Part shown: positions 8,804-17,806 of the stretch, one piece after another
Layout of the letters: each line of letters starts with the position of its first letter
Numbering within the stretch: position 1 is the stretch's first letter
Notes under the pieces: generated by a model
Database searches by the model: none
What the model was told of the DNA's origin: nothing
What the model saw: only the letters and a program-made list of their open reading frames with translations
Position numbers and translations under genes: made by a program
Assembly: GCF_028877475.1 (NCBI RefSeq)
Contig: NZ_CP113527.1
Span: 4,023,501-4,087,500 of the forward strand
Reading direction: 5' to 3'
Length of the DNA: 64,000 bases
Source: Lysinibacillus irui
GTDB lineage: Bacteria > Bacillota > Bacilli > Bacillales_A > Planococcaceae

Positions 8804-9696
8804 GTAAAACGTGGCAAATCTCAGTTCCTGGAAGCACAGCCAACTTAGGTCCCGGCTTTGATTCAATAGGACTCGGCTTGTCTCTTTACTTAAAACTTAC
8901 CGTGACTTTACAAGATCATTGGGATATTATTCATCTTGATGATAATGGTCCTAAAGAGTTTGAGCTAGAAGAACACTTACTATACGTCATTGCTAAAAAA
9001 ATCGCCCAACAATACGGTCAACAACTACCTGCTTGTCGTGTTGAAATGGCTAGTGAACTCCCGTTAGCACGTGGTCTCGGAAGTAGTGCAGCTGTTATTG
9101 TTGCGGGTATTGAGCTTGCTAACCAAGTATGTGAGCTAGATTTAACTACTCAAGATAAACTCAATCTATCCTCACAAATTGAGGGGCATCCAGATAACGC
9201 AACCGCTTCTGTTTTAGGGGGATTAACCATATCCTCTATGGACGATAACGGCCTAGTCGATACATTTCATATTAATGATATCGATGCATCCTTTGTTGTA
9301 TATGTACCAGATGTTGAACTAAAAACGAGTGAGTCCCGTTCTGTTTTACCAGAACAATTGAATCGATCCTATACAGTGCGTGCTTCTGCAAATGCGAATA
9401 TGTTAGCAGCTTCCTTAATGGCACGGGACTTCGAGCGTGCTGGTCGTTATATGGAGGCAGACTTATTCCATGAACCGTTTCGCGCAAAGCTTATTCCTGC
9501 GTATGCAGAAATTCGTACAGCTGCAAAAGCTAATGGTGCCTATGGAACAGCATTAAGCGGAGCGGGTCCAACAATGATTTCAATCATTCCCTCGGCTATT
9601 GCCTCTGACTTCGTTCATTTAATGAAAGAGCAATTCCCTGAACATCAGGTTATTTTGACAAAAGCCGATGAACATGGTGTACAAGTTAATAGATAA
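8800..9696 (+). CDS. thrB: Homoserine kinase
   Basis: A 298-residue GHMP kinase. The N-terminal motif [18 protein letters not shown] (residues 9-26), the ATP loop [18 protein letters not shown] (about 86-103) and the C-terminal [14 protein letters not shown] are all present. It phosphorylates homoserine, supplying ThrC encoded just upstream. The start codon overlaps the thrC stop. It is followed by a terminator at 9705-9734, so thrCB is a two-gene operon. Confidence 0.95.
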   Translation: MSKTWQISVPGSTANLGPGFDSIGLGLSLYLKLTVTLQDHWDIIHLDDNGPKEFELEEHLLYVIAKKIAQQYGQQLPACRVEMASELPLARGLGSSAAVIVAGIELANQVCELDLTTQDKLNLSSQIEGHPDNATASVLGGLTISSMDDNGLVDTFHINDIDASFVVYVPDVELKTSESRSVLPEQLNRSYTVRASANANMLAASLMARDFERAGRYMEADLFHEPFRAKLIPAYAEIRTAAKANGAYGTALSGAGPTMISIIPSAIASDFVHLMKEQFPEHQVILTKADEHGVQVNR

Positions 9697-9704
9697 TTGG
9701 AAGA

Positions 9705-9734
9705 AACGTCTACTATAATAGTAGGCGTTTTTTC
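9705..9734 (+). terminator. Terminator of thrCB
   Basis: AACGTCTAC pairs with GTAGGCGTT around TATAATA, followed by TTTTTC. Confidence 0.8.
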
Positions 9735-9828
9735 TTGAAAGGAAGTATGGTTAAAACTAATATTATAGAAGTATAAGGTTAGACATTTATAGATTACTAG
9801 GAACTTATGTTTCTAAGGAGGAACTATC

Positions 9829-10515
9829 TTGCAACCAATAATATTCTGTGATTTCGATGGCACGATAACAGAAACTGATAATATCTTTTCACTTATGACT
9901 GAATTTGTACCCGAGGAATCTGAGAAAATTGCCAAAGCTATGATGGAGCAAACAATTTCCTTTAAAGATGGGCTTTCAGCTATGTTTCGTTTACTTTCTA
10001 CTCAACAAAAGGATGATGTAATACAGTACCTTATGAATTCTGCGGTCATCCGTGAAGGCTTTGGCGAATTTGTTCACTATGCCCAAGACAACAATATTCC
10101 ATTTTATATTGTAAGTGGTGGGGTTGATTTTTTCATTAAACCTTTAGTTGAGAAATATGGGCCGTTTTCAGGTATTTACTGTAATAAAGCAGATTTTTCT
10201 GGTGATCAGATAGAGCTGATTTATCCAAATAGCTGTGACGAGGCATGTACTAAATTTAGCACGCAAGGTTGCGGCTGCTGCAAGCCTAGCGTTATGCGGA
10301 AGGTTGCTACAGAAGATCATTATAAAATTGTGATTGGTGATTCTTTATCTGATTTCGAGGCAGCCAAACTAGCCGATATAGTCCTTGCTAGAGACCACCT
10401 TATCCAGCGCTGTGAGGAGCTTCATGTTCCTTATAAACCTTTTACTACTTTCCATGATTGTTTACACATTGTCCAAGAACTTCTGGATTCAACAAACACT
10501 GTTCCCACTATTTAA
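9829..10515 (+). CDS. mtnX: 2-hydroxy-3-keto-5-methylthiopentenyl-1-phosphate phosphatase, MtnX
   Basis: A 228-residue HAD-family phosphatase. DFDGTIT (residues 8-14) is HAD motif I, SGGVDFF holds motif II and IGDSLSDFEAAKLAD motif IV. The Cys-rich insert CDEACTKFSTQGCGCCKPS corresponds to the CNQCGCCKPS region of B. subtilis MtnX. It dephosphorylates an intermediate of the methionine salvage pathway. Translation starts at TTG, eight bases after AAGGAGG; no better codon exists. Other mtn genes are absent here, so it appears to be an isolated member, and activity on another phosphate cannot be excluded. Confidence 0.83.
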   Translation: MQPIIFCDFDGTITETDNIFSLMTEFVPEESEKIAKAMMEQTISFKDGLSAMFRLLSTQQKDDVIQYLMNSAVIREGFGEFVHYAQDNNIPFYIVSGGVDFFIKPLVEKYGPFSGIYCNKADFSGDQIELIYPNSCDEACTKFSTQGCGCCKPSVMRKVATEDHYKIVIGDSLSDFEAAKLADIVLARDHLIQRCEELHVPYKPFTTFHDCLHIVQELLDSTNTVPTI

Positions 10516-10527
10516 TGTGAGAATAAA

Positions 10528-10565
10528 CAAGAGAGCCACTTTTACTAAGATGGCTCTCTTGTTTT
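10528..10565. terminator. Bidirectional terminator between mtnX and the ZIP gene
   Basis: CAAGAGAGCCA pairs with TGGCTCTCTTG around a 12-base loop, followed by TTTTC on the plus strand. Confidence 0.8.
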
Positions 10566-10572
10566 CTACTTA

Positions 10573-11382
10573 TTATGCTAATAACACTAAGCTAATGGCC
10601 ATGACCGCCATTCCCCCTACTAAACCATACATCGACAAATGTGTTTCATCGTATCTTTGCGCTGCGGGTAATAATTCATCTAATGAAATAAAGACCATTA
10701 TTCCAGCAACACCTGCAAAGACGATACCAAACATTACATCCGTTAAAAATGGCATAAGAAGCAAAAATGCTACTAATGCACCGACAGGCTCTGCTAATCC
10801 TGATAAAAAGGATAATTTAAAAGCCTTTCGACGATTACCCGTTGCAAAGAAAATTGGAACGGATACAGCAATGCCCTCTGGAATATTATGAATGGCTACC
10901 GCAATGGCAATGGCAATCCCAACATTCGGGTCATTAATAGCTGACATAAATGTGGCGATTCCCTCTGGGAAATTATGAATGCCAATAGCGAGAGCAGTAA
11001 ATATCCCCATCTTCATCAAATGATCTTCATTGACCTTTGGTTTAATCGCATTCACATCTTCAACTAGCTTTACTTCATGAGGATTAGTCGCTTTAGGAAT
11101 AAATTTATCGATCAAAGCAATAAATAACATCCCCCCAAAAAAACCGAGGATTGTCATCCAATAGCCATTTGTTGTGCCTAATGCATTGGTTAAAGCATCT
11201 TTAGCTTTAACAAAAATCTCTACTAGGGAAACATAGATCATGACCCCTGCTGAAAAACCTAATGCTAATGATAAAAATTTTGTATTTGTACGTGATGTAA
11301 AAAATGCTATTAAACTACCTACACCCGTTGCAAGCCCGGCAAAAAGAGTCAATCCCAATGCCAGTAAAACATTTCCGTCCAT
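10573..11382 (-). CDS. ZIP family divalent metal transporter (ZupT-like)
   Basis: A 269-residue membrane protein with about eight helices. The ZIP metal-binding helices are clear: HNFPEGIATF (about 146-155) and HNIPEGIAVSVP (about 175-186), with GFSAGVMIYVSLVEI and SGLAEPVGA. ZupT-type ZIPs import zinc and other divalent metals such as iron or manganese. GGAAGAAGGGA precedes the ATG. Single gene; no Zur-like or MntR-like site noticed. Confidence 0.88.
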   Translation of the reverse strand: MDGNVLLALGLTLFAGLATGVGSLIAFFTSRTNTKFLSLALGFSAGVMIYVSLVEIFVKAKDALTNALGTTNGYWMTILGFFGGMLFIALIDKFIPKATNPHEVKLVEDVNAIKPKVNEDHLMKMGIFTALAIGIHNFPEGIATFMSAINDPNVGIAIAIAVAIHNIPEGIAVSVPIFFATGNRRKAFKLSFLSGLAEPVGALVAFLLLMPFLTDVMFGIVFAGVAGIMVFISLDELLPAAQRYDETHLSMYGLVGGMAVMAISLVLLA

Positions 11383-11500
11383 TCCCTTCTTCCTTTTCTC
11401 TTTTTCTTATTGTACTCATCTTAACGTAGAAGTTTCCTATACGCAATTCTTTTTTATAAGGTGAATATCATTCTTTACTAAGGCCCAATAGAACATAAAA

Positions 11501-11540
11501 AAGCAGTATCAATTCACACAAATATTGAATGATACTGCTT
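11501..11540 (-). terminator. Terminator of the PAP2 gene
   Basis: Minus strand AAGCAGTATCATTCA pairs with TGAATTGATACTGCTT with one bulged base, followed by TTTTTTAT. Confidence 0.8.
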
Positions 11541-11546
11541 ACATGT

Positions 11547-12155
11547 TTATTTATGATTCAATTGAAAGTTTCGTTTACGACGTTCATACCAAATGACACA
11601 GATGACAAACCATGTATAGCCCATACACCACCCAGCAAGCACATCTGTAGCAAAATGCCGGGCTCCAGCAATACGTGATAGTCCGATAAGTATCATAAGT
11701 ATAATTGCTGCAAGCCATAAAAGGATTTTCCGGCTCTTACTATTATTTTCAGCTAAAAGATAAGCAGTTGTGAACAAGTACAAAATACCTGTCATAGCAT
11801 GTCCAGATGGAAAGCTAAAGGATGTCAGTTGATCCTCCAGTTCTGGTCGTGGTCGTTGAACCCATTTCTTTAGTAATTGATTTAATACGTTGCCCGCAGC
11901 AAACGTTAACACAACAAATAGCATACCTCGATAATTTTTTACCTTCCATGCTAAATAAACGATTAACACTACTGCCACAATCACAACAAATTTGGGCTCC
12001 CCTATATAATGAAAGAACTCGATAAACCGATTACCTAAAAAAATATCTGCCACTTTCGCATCAAATGTATTCATAAACGGTTTTTGATAAGTTGCTCTTA
12101 AAACAATAAAGATAACTAATGTTAAAATTGCTAATGGATAAGCCCATTTTTTCAT
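11547..12155 (-). CDS. PAP2 family membrane phosphatase
   Basis: A 202-residue protein with about five to six membrane helices and the three PAP2 signatures in order: KKWVQRPRP, FSFPSGHAM and SRIAGARHFATDVLAGW. Enzymes of this type dephosphorylate undecaprenyl pyrophosphate, phosphatidic acid or phosphatidylglycerol phosphate at the outer face of the membrane; which one cannot be told. GAGGTGAAAGT precedes the ATG. It is followed by its own terminator and preceded by a small membrane-peptide gene in the same direction. Confidence 0.87.
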   Translation of the reverse strand: MKKWAYPLAILTLVIFIVLRATYQKPFMNTFDAKVADIFLGNRFIEFFHYIGEPKFVVIVAVVLIVYLAWKVKNYRGMLFVVLTFAAGNVLNQLLKKWVQRPRPELEDQLTSFSFPSGHAMTGILYLFTTAYLLAENNSKSRKILLWLAAIILMILIGLSRIAGARHFATDVLAGWCMGYTWFVICVIWYERRKRNFQLNHK

Positions 12156-12240
12156 ACTTTCACCTCTAAAACATTTATGCTATGTTCTTCACATCATAAC
12201 ACAAATACGTTCTTCCTAAGTGAAAATATAGGCTTTCGCA

Positions 12241-12372
12241 TTACGAAAGGTTTATATTCTTGTATTCTTGATAAATCATGATTGATTCTTCATCTGGTTT
12301 GTGAAAATAATCGGAAACTGCTAAGGCAACAATAAATAAAATGGCTACTATAGGTAGTATTTTTCTAAACAT
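12241..12372 (-). CDS. Small membrane peptide, 43 residues
   Basis: The minus-strand frame starts at an ATG six bases after AAGGGAGTGTTTAGG, a good ribosome site. The product begins MFRKILPIVAILFIVALAV, a single membrane helix, and then has a charged tail ending YKNINLS. I do not recognise it. It lies between the PAP2 gene and the unknown gene at 12412, in the same orientation. The strong ribosome site and the helix favour a real gene. Confidence 0.55.
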   Translation of the reverse strand: MFRKILPIVAILFIVALAVSDYFHKPDEESIMIYQEYKNINLS

Positions 12373-12411
12373 CCTAAACACTCCCTTATCCTTTTATTGT
12401 TCCAACTTTGG

Positions 12412-13311
12412 TTACTTGATTAATACCGGATCAAATAGCCAATCTGTAGGACCAAAGTTTGGATCTTTCTCTCCTCTTACTTCTCGAGAAATACCATTTT
12501 TTATAATAGCTTCTCTAAATCTTCTACTAAACAATGTCTTTCTATAAAGATATAATCCATCATGACTAAACTCAGCTGAGTAGAACACATCACCTTTTAA
12601 ATCCTTTAAATCCTCATGATGATAAGTATCAGGGCCAGTGATTACTCCATTTAAACCACAGCTACATGGAGGCTGTTCAGTGGCAAAGTATAATTTCACT
12701 CTGTCCTTGCTACTTTCAGGTAGCATTTGTCTAGGAATGATTTGATAAGCTGGTTGTTTTCCTTCTTCAGGTCCTTGATGGATAACTTCCAACAGCTCGT
12801 AGCCTTCTAGATTTTCCTTTTTCATTAATGACACCAGTTCCTCAGAGGCTACCCAATAACCATTTACATGGACCAAATGTCTATCCTTCATCTGCGTTGT
12901 ATCAATTACTATTGGTGATAACTGCTCTTTATCCATAAGACCGCAACATTTACAATGGGTACTTAAAGAGAAGAGTGTCCCTTTGTCTTCTAAGAACATT
13001 TCTGGAGAATTCCCTGTTGAATTTAAAGTAAATAAAGGTGCCCTTTCATATTCAATATCTGAAAATTCAAAATAAAAACGTTCTCCTATTGACACAATAC
13101 CAAATTCACGTTCTAAGGATTCGTACAACGCTGTAACCTTCTCGTATGTTACATCTTCGTTGAGTGTAAAAATGGGATTAAATTTTGTTTTTAAATTTCT
13201 TTTTCTAATTTCAGGCGCACCAATAGCAATACCATGACGATTATAAACGTTAATAACTTGATCTTCACTAGTTTCATCTATGGAAAACAAATTTTCAAGT
13301 TCTACTTTCAC
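12412..13311 (-). CDS. Unknown protein with two Cys-Gly knuckles, possibly a double-CXXCG immunity-like protein
   Basis: A 299-residue soluble protein, GTG start after TAGGCG. Two halves look alike in layout: CKCCG at about 118-122, then GYWVASEELVSLMKKENLEGYELLEV; later PCSCGLNG, then a segment with RKTLFSRRFREAIIKNGISREV. The pattern of a Cys-Gly knuckle followed by 'x-S-x-x-hh-hhx-x-x-L-x-G-h-x-h' resembles the double-CXXCG proteins of Myxococcus (SitI6 immunity type). This resemblance is from memory of the layout only and is tentative. No toxin gene lies next to it. Hypothetical protein otherwise. Confidence 0.6.
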   Translation of the reverse strand: MKVELENLFSIDETSEDQVINVYNRHGIAIGAPEIRKRNLKTKFNPIFTLNEDVTYEKVTALYESLEREFGIVSIGERFYFEFSDIEYERAPLFTLNSTGNSPEMFLEDKGTLFSLSTHCKCCGLMDKEQLSPIVIDTTQMKDRHLVHVNGYWVASEELVSLMKKENLEGYELLEVIHQGPEEGKQPAYQIIPRQMLPESSKDRVKLYFATEQPPCSCGLNGVITGPDTYHHEDLKDLKGDVFYSAEFSHDGLYLYRKTLFSRRFREAIIKNGISREVRGEKDPNFGPTDWLFDPVLIK

Positions 13312-13518
13312 AATACACGCCTACCTTTATAAAGTTTTATGGTGAAGTATATTGACTAGCTAGTAACATTCTACAATCTACTAACGTTACTTTATTCATA
13401 GATAGTCAGGCTGCTTTATTAATAAAATCATTTGTATATTACTTACTATAGCAAATCTACTTAACCACGGTTAAATTAAGCGTACCAGTTGTTATACCGT
13501 ATTTTCAACTTCGGGTTT

Positions 13519-13573
13519 ACGCCAATTTTTTGGCGTGATTCAGGTCAATTTTTGGCGTGATTTGGCGGACATA
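13519..13573. repeat. GGCG-rich repeat cluster downstream of comA
   Basis: ACGCCA-N6-TGGCGT (13519-13536) is followed by a second copy of CAATTTTTGGCGTGATT (13546-13562; first copy from 13524) and by TTTGGCGGACATA (13561-13573). The last 13-mer occurs in inverted orientation at 17807-17819, on the other side of the com operon. Confidence 0.75.
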
Positions 13574-13577
13574 GAAA

Positions 13578-13607
13578 AACACCGCCACTTTTTTGGCGGT
13601 GTTTTCC
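13578..13607. terminator. Strong hairpin, terminator downstream of the com operon
   Basis: AACACCGCCA pairs with TGGCGGTGTT around CTTTTT. On the minus strand it is followed by TTTTTC, so it can end the com message about 125 bases after comA. Its stem belongs to the same GGCG motif family as the nearby repeats. Confidence 0.7.
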
Positions 13608-13731
13608 TTATACTATAGGCTATTTTACATAAAATTTTGGATTTATTTTACTAAGTTAAGAGTTGGTTATTTATTTTCAATAAGTACCCTCTTAATTGAA
13701 AAATATACCAACAGTATAGCATAGTACGAAA

Positions 13732-14352
13732 TTAGAGTAAATTCATTCTTTCAGCAAGATTCACAGCTTCTGTTCGTGAATCTACATTTAACAAAGAAAA
13801 AAGTTGAGTTAAATATCTCTCTGTTGTGCGCTGTGGAATATTGAGTTCAATAGCAATGGCTTTATTCGTATGCCCCTCCGCTATTAGTCTTAATATTTTC
13901 TTTTCTTTTTCATTTAAATGAATATCTTTAGCATCCTGCAGTTTAAATTTATCATCCAGAAAATCTAAGAAGTTTTTAGGTAAAACAATTTCACCATTTG
14001 CAATCGCTCTTACTGTTCTTAAAATTTGCTCCTTAGAGGCAGTTTTAGCTAAAATTCCTTCTATTTTTCTTTCTAAAATGAGTGGATAATAATCCGTGAT
14101 ATCATCTCCTGTATAGAGAATAACGGAAGCATTTGACTGAATGGCTTTAATATTACGAGCTAAGTTAATTCCATTTTCTAAAGGCATATTGATATCGATT
14201 AAATAGATATCATATGGCTTATTATTTATTCTTTGAATGACACAGGTAGCATCACTTTCAGTATCAATAATAATATCTTCATTGTCTTGAAATAAATTTT
14301 TAGTTCCTTCTAACACTATAGGGTGATCATCCACTATGAGCATCGTAATCAT
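13732..14352 (-). CDS. comA: Response regulator ComA, NarL/LuxR family
   Basis: 206 residues from the ATG at 14352, eight bases after GGGAG; an upstream GTG overlaps this ribosome site. The receiver domain has DD at 8-9, the phosphoacceptor D53 in YLIDINMP, T79 in LYTGDD and K104-like in ILAKTASKEQ. The C-terminal LuxR helix-turn-helix (LNEKEKKILRLIAEGHTNKAIAIE, then RTTERYLTQLFSLLNVDSRTEAV) resembles ComA of B. subtilis, which has NVGSRTEAV at the same place. Phosphorylated ComA activates quorum-regulated genes. It overlaps comP by 26 bases and is the last gene of comQXPA. Confidence 0.93.
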   Translation of the reverse strand: MITMLIVDDHPIVLEGTKNLFQDNEDIIIDTESDATCVIQRINNKPYDIYLIDINMPLENGINLARNIKAIQSNASVILYTGDDITDYYPLILERKIEGILAKTASKEQILRTVRAIANGEIVLPKNFLDFLDDKFKLQDAKDIHLNEKEKKILRLIAEGHTNKAIAIELNIPQRTTERYLTQLFSLLNVDSRTEAVNLAERMNLL

Positions 14353-16630
14353 GTGTTTCACTCCCTTCTATCACAATTATTCTAATAGCCATTCCTCTGT
14401 TGACGTTTGAGTCAATATAAAATTGTCCATTAAATGCTTTCACACGCTCCTGCATACCTCGAATACCCATCGACTCTGCTACAATTATATCCTCCACGTT
14501 ACATCCTACACCATCATCTATATATACAATTTCAAAGCCATCATTCTTTTCTTTTAAATGAATCTCAACTGAAGTTGCATAAGAGTGTTTTAAAGCATTA
14601 TTCAGTAGCTCTTGAAACAATCGATAGATCATTAAATTCATACGCTCATCCTCTAAATAGAGACGATCAATCGTATAAATTAACAAAAAGTTAGCCCTCT
14701 CCTGAACTTTTCTTATTAATTTTTCTAATGCTGCGTTTAAACCTAGTGTGTCTAGTAACGGCGGCTTTAGATTTTCACAATAGGTACGTAATTCATGTAG
14801 AGAGGTAATCATTTGTTTATGAATCTCTGCCAGCTTTTCTTGCATATTCGTTGTATCTTTTGCATTAACTAGGACATCCACCTCTCGGGCTATATGGAGT
14901 TGTTCCTGTAAATTGGTGTCATGCAACTCTTGGGCTAGCAAATACTTTTCTTCTTCGAATCTCATCCATAATAGCTTATTCAGCCATGGTAATTGACCAT
15001 CGTCAGCTTGCTTCATATGCTTTAGTTCCTCTAATAGTTCTTCTACCATCTTTGTATTTTCAATAAAATTATTTACATACAATAGGAGTAACTCAAGCCA
15101 TAAAAGCTCTTCATCTTTTAAATGAATCGTATTATTATGCCCTAGCACTAAAGCTCTCTTATATCGTGCATCCTGATGAAGAAAGGCTACATAAACCTTG
15201 TCAACCTTTCTTATTTCTCCTAACCTTATTTCTTCCATTGTATCAGGATGGATCGTGAAATTTTCCTCAGCGACTGTCATGAATTCATTTGTTTCATAGT
15301 TATATGTTAGGACAAAAACATCTTCCAGCTCAAGGTGCATAGAAACCTCATAAGCAAATTTTTCTAAGAGCTCGTCAATTTTAATGGTCTTACCGATTTT
15401 ATCCACAGCAGTATATAGTTGATGAATATAATCGCCCTTCGTCGAAAATAGTATCTTCCGTTTTCGATAATCGACCTTTTCTTTTATATAAAAAAGGATA
15501 ACTAATGAGGAAAATGTAAAGAAAGCAACCCCTGATACAGCAGTCATTGTTAAATACTGACCAGCAATAAAATAAAGTCCCACAGTAAACCATACTGTAA
15601 AGATTAAAGAAAAAATAACGTAATAACGTAATCTTGTAATATGGTACTCAATATCAAATAACCTTTCTGCTAATTGTGTAAAGATAAAGCTAAAAGGGAT
15701 AAGCAATAGAAATAATGAGCTAATCTCAGATGAAAGAATGTACGTATGAAAAAGTACTTTTGGGAGTGCATATAAAAATAGGAACGGTAGAAACGGTATT
15801 AAAATACTATTTAAGAAAATTTTCAACTGAGGTGAGCTATATTTGAAATAGCTTATTAATAAAATACTAAGGATAATCACAAGGAGAATTAGAAACATAG
15901 CTAATACAATATTTGAAAGAATATCGTTAGCAGTAGGGTAAATAGTGCCCATTAACCCTAGTATAAAAGCGAATATAGGAAGTATATAAAAGAGCCTGAT
16001 ATTATTGGTAAACATCCAATTTGTTTTCACAAATGAATAATAATTTCTTAAAAAATGTAATAAGACGACTAAACATAACAGCATACTACTACGATTTACA
16101 ATAATTCCAATAGCATCTAACCTGCCAGAGACACCGCTACTTACATATGCTAATGAAACAGATAATACAAAAAGAATAAGTAAGTCTACTAACTTTGAAT
16201 TCCTTTGTTTAAAATGTAAGTAGAACGCAACAAATAACGTTAGTAAATAATAACAAGCTGGTATGATTAATACATAGATAAACTGCTGAGGGATGTCCAA
16301 ATGCTTAATATGTATATTAATTAAATCTCCATTGGGCTTCATTATGGTTAAATCATTGGCAGATAGTATTCTAGATTTATACCTTAGCTGATCAAAAGAG
16401 TCAATTGGACGCTTATCTACAGTTAAAATGGCATCGCCAATGGATAAATTTTGCCTATTAGCCCAGTCTTTATAATACAGTCTTGTTACTAGCCACTTTC
16501 CATCTTCTTTTTCTACCTCTATTTCAATATACGGCGCGCTATAATTCACATAATTTAAATACAGACCTATAATTAAATAGAGAATTATAGCAGGCCAAAA
16601 CAATTTATTACGCAATGTTTTTAGTTCCAA
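14327..16630 (-). CDS. comP: Sensor histidine kinase ComP, pheromone receptor
   Basis: 767 residues, matching B. subtilis ComP in size and layout. After TM1 (about 11-29) comes a PDZ-like extracytoplasmic loop (NLSIGDAILTVDKRPIDSFDQL), then about nine more helices up to residue 385, a GAF-like stretch, and a HisKA_3 kinase core with the phosphorylated His570 in LLAQELHDTNLQEQ. The HATPase has ELLNNALKHS, YIDDGVGC and GMGIRGMQERV-like GIRGMQERVKAFNG. Translation starts at a TTG that overlaps the last codons of comX, so the two are probably coupled. It should sense prenylated ComX outside the cell and phosphorylate ComA. Confidence 0.93.
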   Translation of the reverse strand: MELKTLRNKLFWPAIILYLIIGLYLNYVNYSAPYIEIEVEKEDGKWLVTRLYYKDWANRQNLSIGDAILTVDKRPIDSFDQLRYKSRILSANDLTIMKPNGDLINIHIKHLDIPQQFIYVLIIPACYYLLTLFVAFYLHFKQRNSKLVDLLILFVLSVSLAYVSSGVSGRLDAIGIIVNRSSMLLCLVVLLHFLRNYYSFVKTNWMFTNNIRLFYILPIFAFILGLMGTIYPTANDILSNIVLAMFLILLVIILSILLISYFKYSSPQLKIFLNSILIPFLPFLFLYALPKVLFHTYILSSEISSLFLLLIPFSFIFTQLAERLFDIEYHITRLRYYVIFSLIFTVWFTVGLYFIAGQYLTMTAVSGVAFFTFSSLVILFYIKEKVDYRKRKILFSTKGDYIHQLYTAVDKIGKTIKIDELLEKFAYEVSMHLELEDVFVLTYNYETNEFMTVAEENFTIHPDTMEEIRLGEIRKVDKVYVAFLHQDARYKRALVLGHNNTIHLKDEELLWLELLLLYVNNFIENTKMVEELLEELKHMKQADDGQLPWLNKLLWMRFEEEKYLLAQELHDTNLQEQLHIAREVDVLVNAKDTTNMQEKLAEIHKQMITSLHELRTYCENLKPPLLDTLGLNAALEKLIRKVQERANFLLIYTIDRLYLEDERMNLMIYRLFQELLNNALKHSYATSVEIHLKEKNDGFEIVYIDDGVGCNVEDIIVAESMGIRGMQERVKAFNGQFYIDSNVNRGMAIRIIVIEGSETHDYDAHSG

Positions 16631-16779
16631 ATTTCACTTTCTGCATTCATATCACCGTTAAACGATTCTAAAATTGCTTTTTGTTCTGTAGATGAGACAC
16701 CAATTAATGCGGCTTTTTGTTCCTTTAATAGTGCAACTAGGCTAGGATTTTGCTCTAAATACTGGATTACATTAATCAT
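16621..16779 (-). CDS. comX: ComX pheromone precursor, 52 residues
   Basis: This short frame lies between comQ and comP. It starts at an ATG seven bases after GAGGAGAG, which overlaps the comQ stop, and it ends by overlapping the comP start. The product begins MINVIQYLEQNPSL, has the central KAALIGVSS and ends SEIWN. B. subtilis ComX has the same plan: about 55 residues, an N-terminal amphipathic part, ACLIGF in the middle and a Trp close to the C-terminus that ComQ prenylates. Here Trp51 is the next-to-last residue. The mature pheromone is probably the last 6-12 residues; the cleavage site cannot be read from sequence. Size, order, Trp and context make the call strong. Confidence 0.93.
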   Translation of the reverse strand: MINVIQYLEQNPSLVALLKEQKAALIGVSSTEQKAILESFNGDMNAESEIWN

Positions 16780-16791
16780 TTTAATCTCTCC

Positions 16792-17694
16792 TCATCTCAA
16801 TAGTTTTTCTAGATATTCTCTACCTAGCTTATTTATAGCTACATTTTCTAGATAATTCAGCGCTTTAAACTTGTAGACATTCTTTATCGTAATGGCATAA
16901 CGTATTGCCCCACCATTTGTCAACTCGTTTTCTGTTGCCTTATTATCCAAAACTGTAACTATATCATCATTATAATAGCTGGCAACAGAATTTGAAACAT
17001 CATTTTTCTTTGATAAGAGATAAATAATAGGCAAGGAGTATCTTTTATTTAGCAGGTCATTTTTAGGGCCCCATACTTTCAAACTTTGAATGTCATTTTT
17101 AATTTGTTGGATAATACCTATGTATTTCCCGTATTCCTCTACTTCTTTCGTAACTTCCCCCTTTGCAAGCACCTCGCCTATTAAACAACCCATCGCTGTT
17201 AAAGAGCCCGATTTCTGAGTAATCATTTGGACATAAGATTCCTCATCACGACAAATATTAAGTAAGTCTAATTGTTGACCACTAATGCTCATTAAGGCGT
17301 ATTTCTCAAGTAGTCTTATAGCAGCGCTTTTATGCTCAAATGACGTTTCATTTATTGCTTTAGAGGCCATGATCAGCATTGCTAGGGCAACATTTAATGA
17401 TAGCTCAGGTGTATTGTTCCAAATATAGTCTGAATCCTTATCTTGCAGATCATCGATAATATCAAAAGACAATATTAAAAGTTCAATTGCTGCAGCTACT
17501 TTATAGATATCTTCATTTATGCCATCCGAAAATGCTTCATAATGCAAAAAACATAACTTACCAAAAGAAAAACCTACGGCAGTTTTCTCTTCAAGAAAAC
17601 TTTTTAACAGCAATTTAAGCTCATCACCAAGTAATGTTTCGTTTTCTATAAGAATGTCCAATGATTCATGAATACGTTCATCAAAACCGTTCAA
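16792..17694 (-). CDS. comQ: ComQ isoprenyl transferase, modifies ComX
   Basis: A 300-residue polyprenyl-synthetase-fold protein. The first Asp-rich motif is D78-IIDD-LQD85. The second Asp-rich motif is not typical: the matching region reads QQIKNDIQSL, with only one Asp, as in ComQ proteins that prenylate a peptide and do not elongate chains. ComQ transfers a farnesyl or geranyl group to the ComX Trp and is needed for its release. The start is a TTG four bases after GGAGAGG. It is the first gene of the operon, and its stop codon overlaps the comX ribosome site. Confidence 0.92.
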   Translation of the reverse strand: MNGFDERIHESLDILIENETLLGDELKLLLKSFLEEKTAVGFSFGKLCFLHYEAFSDGINEDIYKVAAAIELLILSFDIIDDLQDKDSDYIWNNTPELSLNVALAMLIMASKAINETSFEHKSAAIRLLEKYALMSISGQQLDLLNICRDEESYVQMITQKSGSLTAMGCLIGEVLAKGEVTKEVEEYGKYIGIIQQIKNDIQSLKVWGPKNDLLNKRYSLPIIYLLSKKNDVSNSVASYYNDDIVTVLDNKATENELTNGGAIRYAITIKNVYKFKALNYLENVAINKLGREYLEKLLR

Positions 17695-17806
17695 TAGTCC
17701 TCTCTCCCCTCCCGTTTATTACTAGATATTATATATATTAGTGGCAAATAATACTAGACTAAACAATTTTAAATACATTTAATACCATCAAATCCCACAA
17801 AAAGGT

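Noticed and set aside
13519..13604. GGCG repeats as a CRISPR array
   Set aside because: Units are short, degenerate, form dyads and have no regular 30-40 base spacers; no cas gene is present.
14434..14694. Open frame antisense to comP
   Set aside because: Lies wholly within comP, no ribosome site, composition of a shadow frame.
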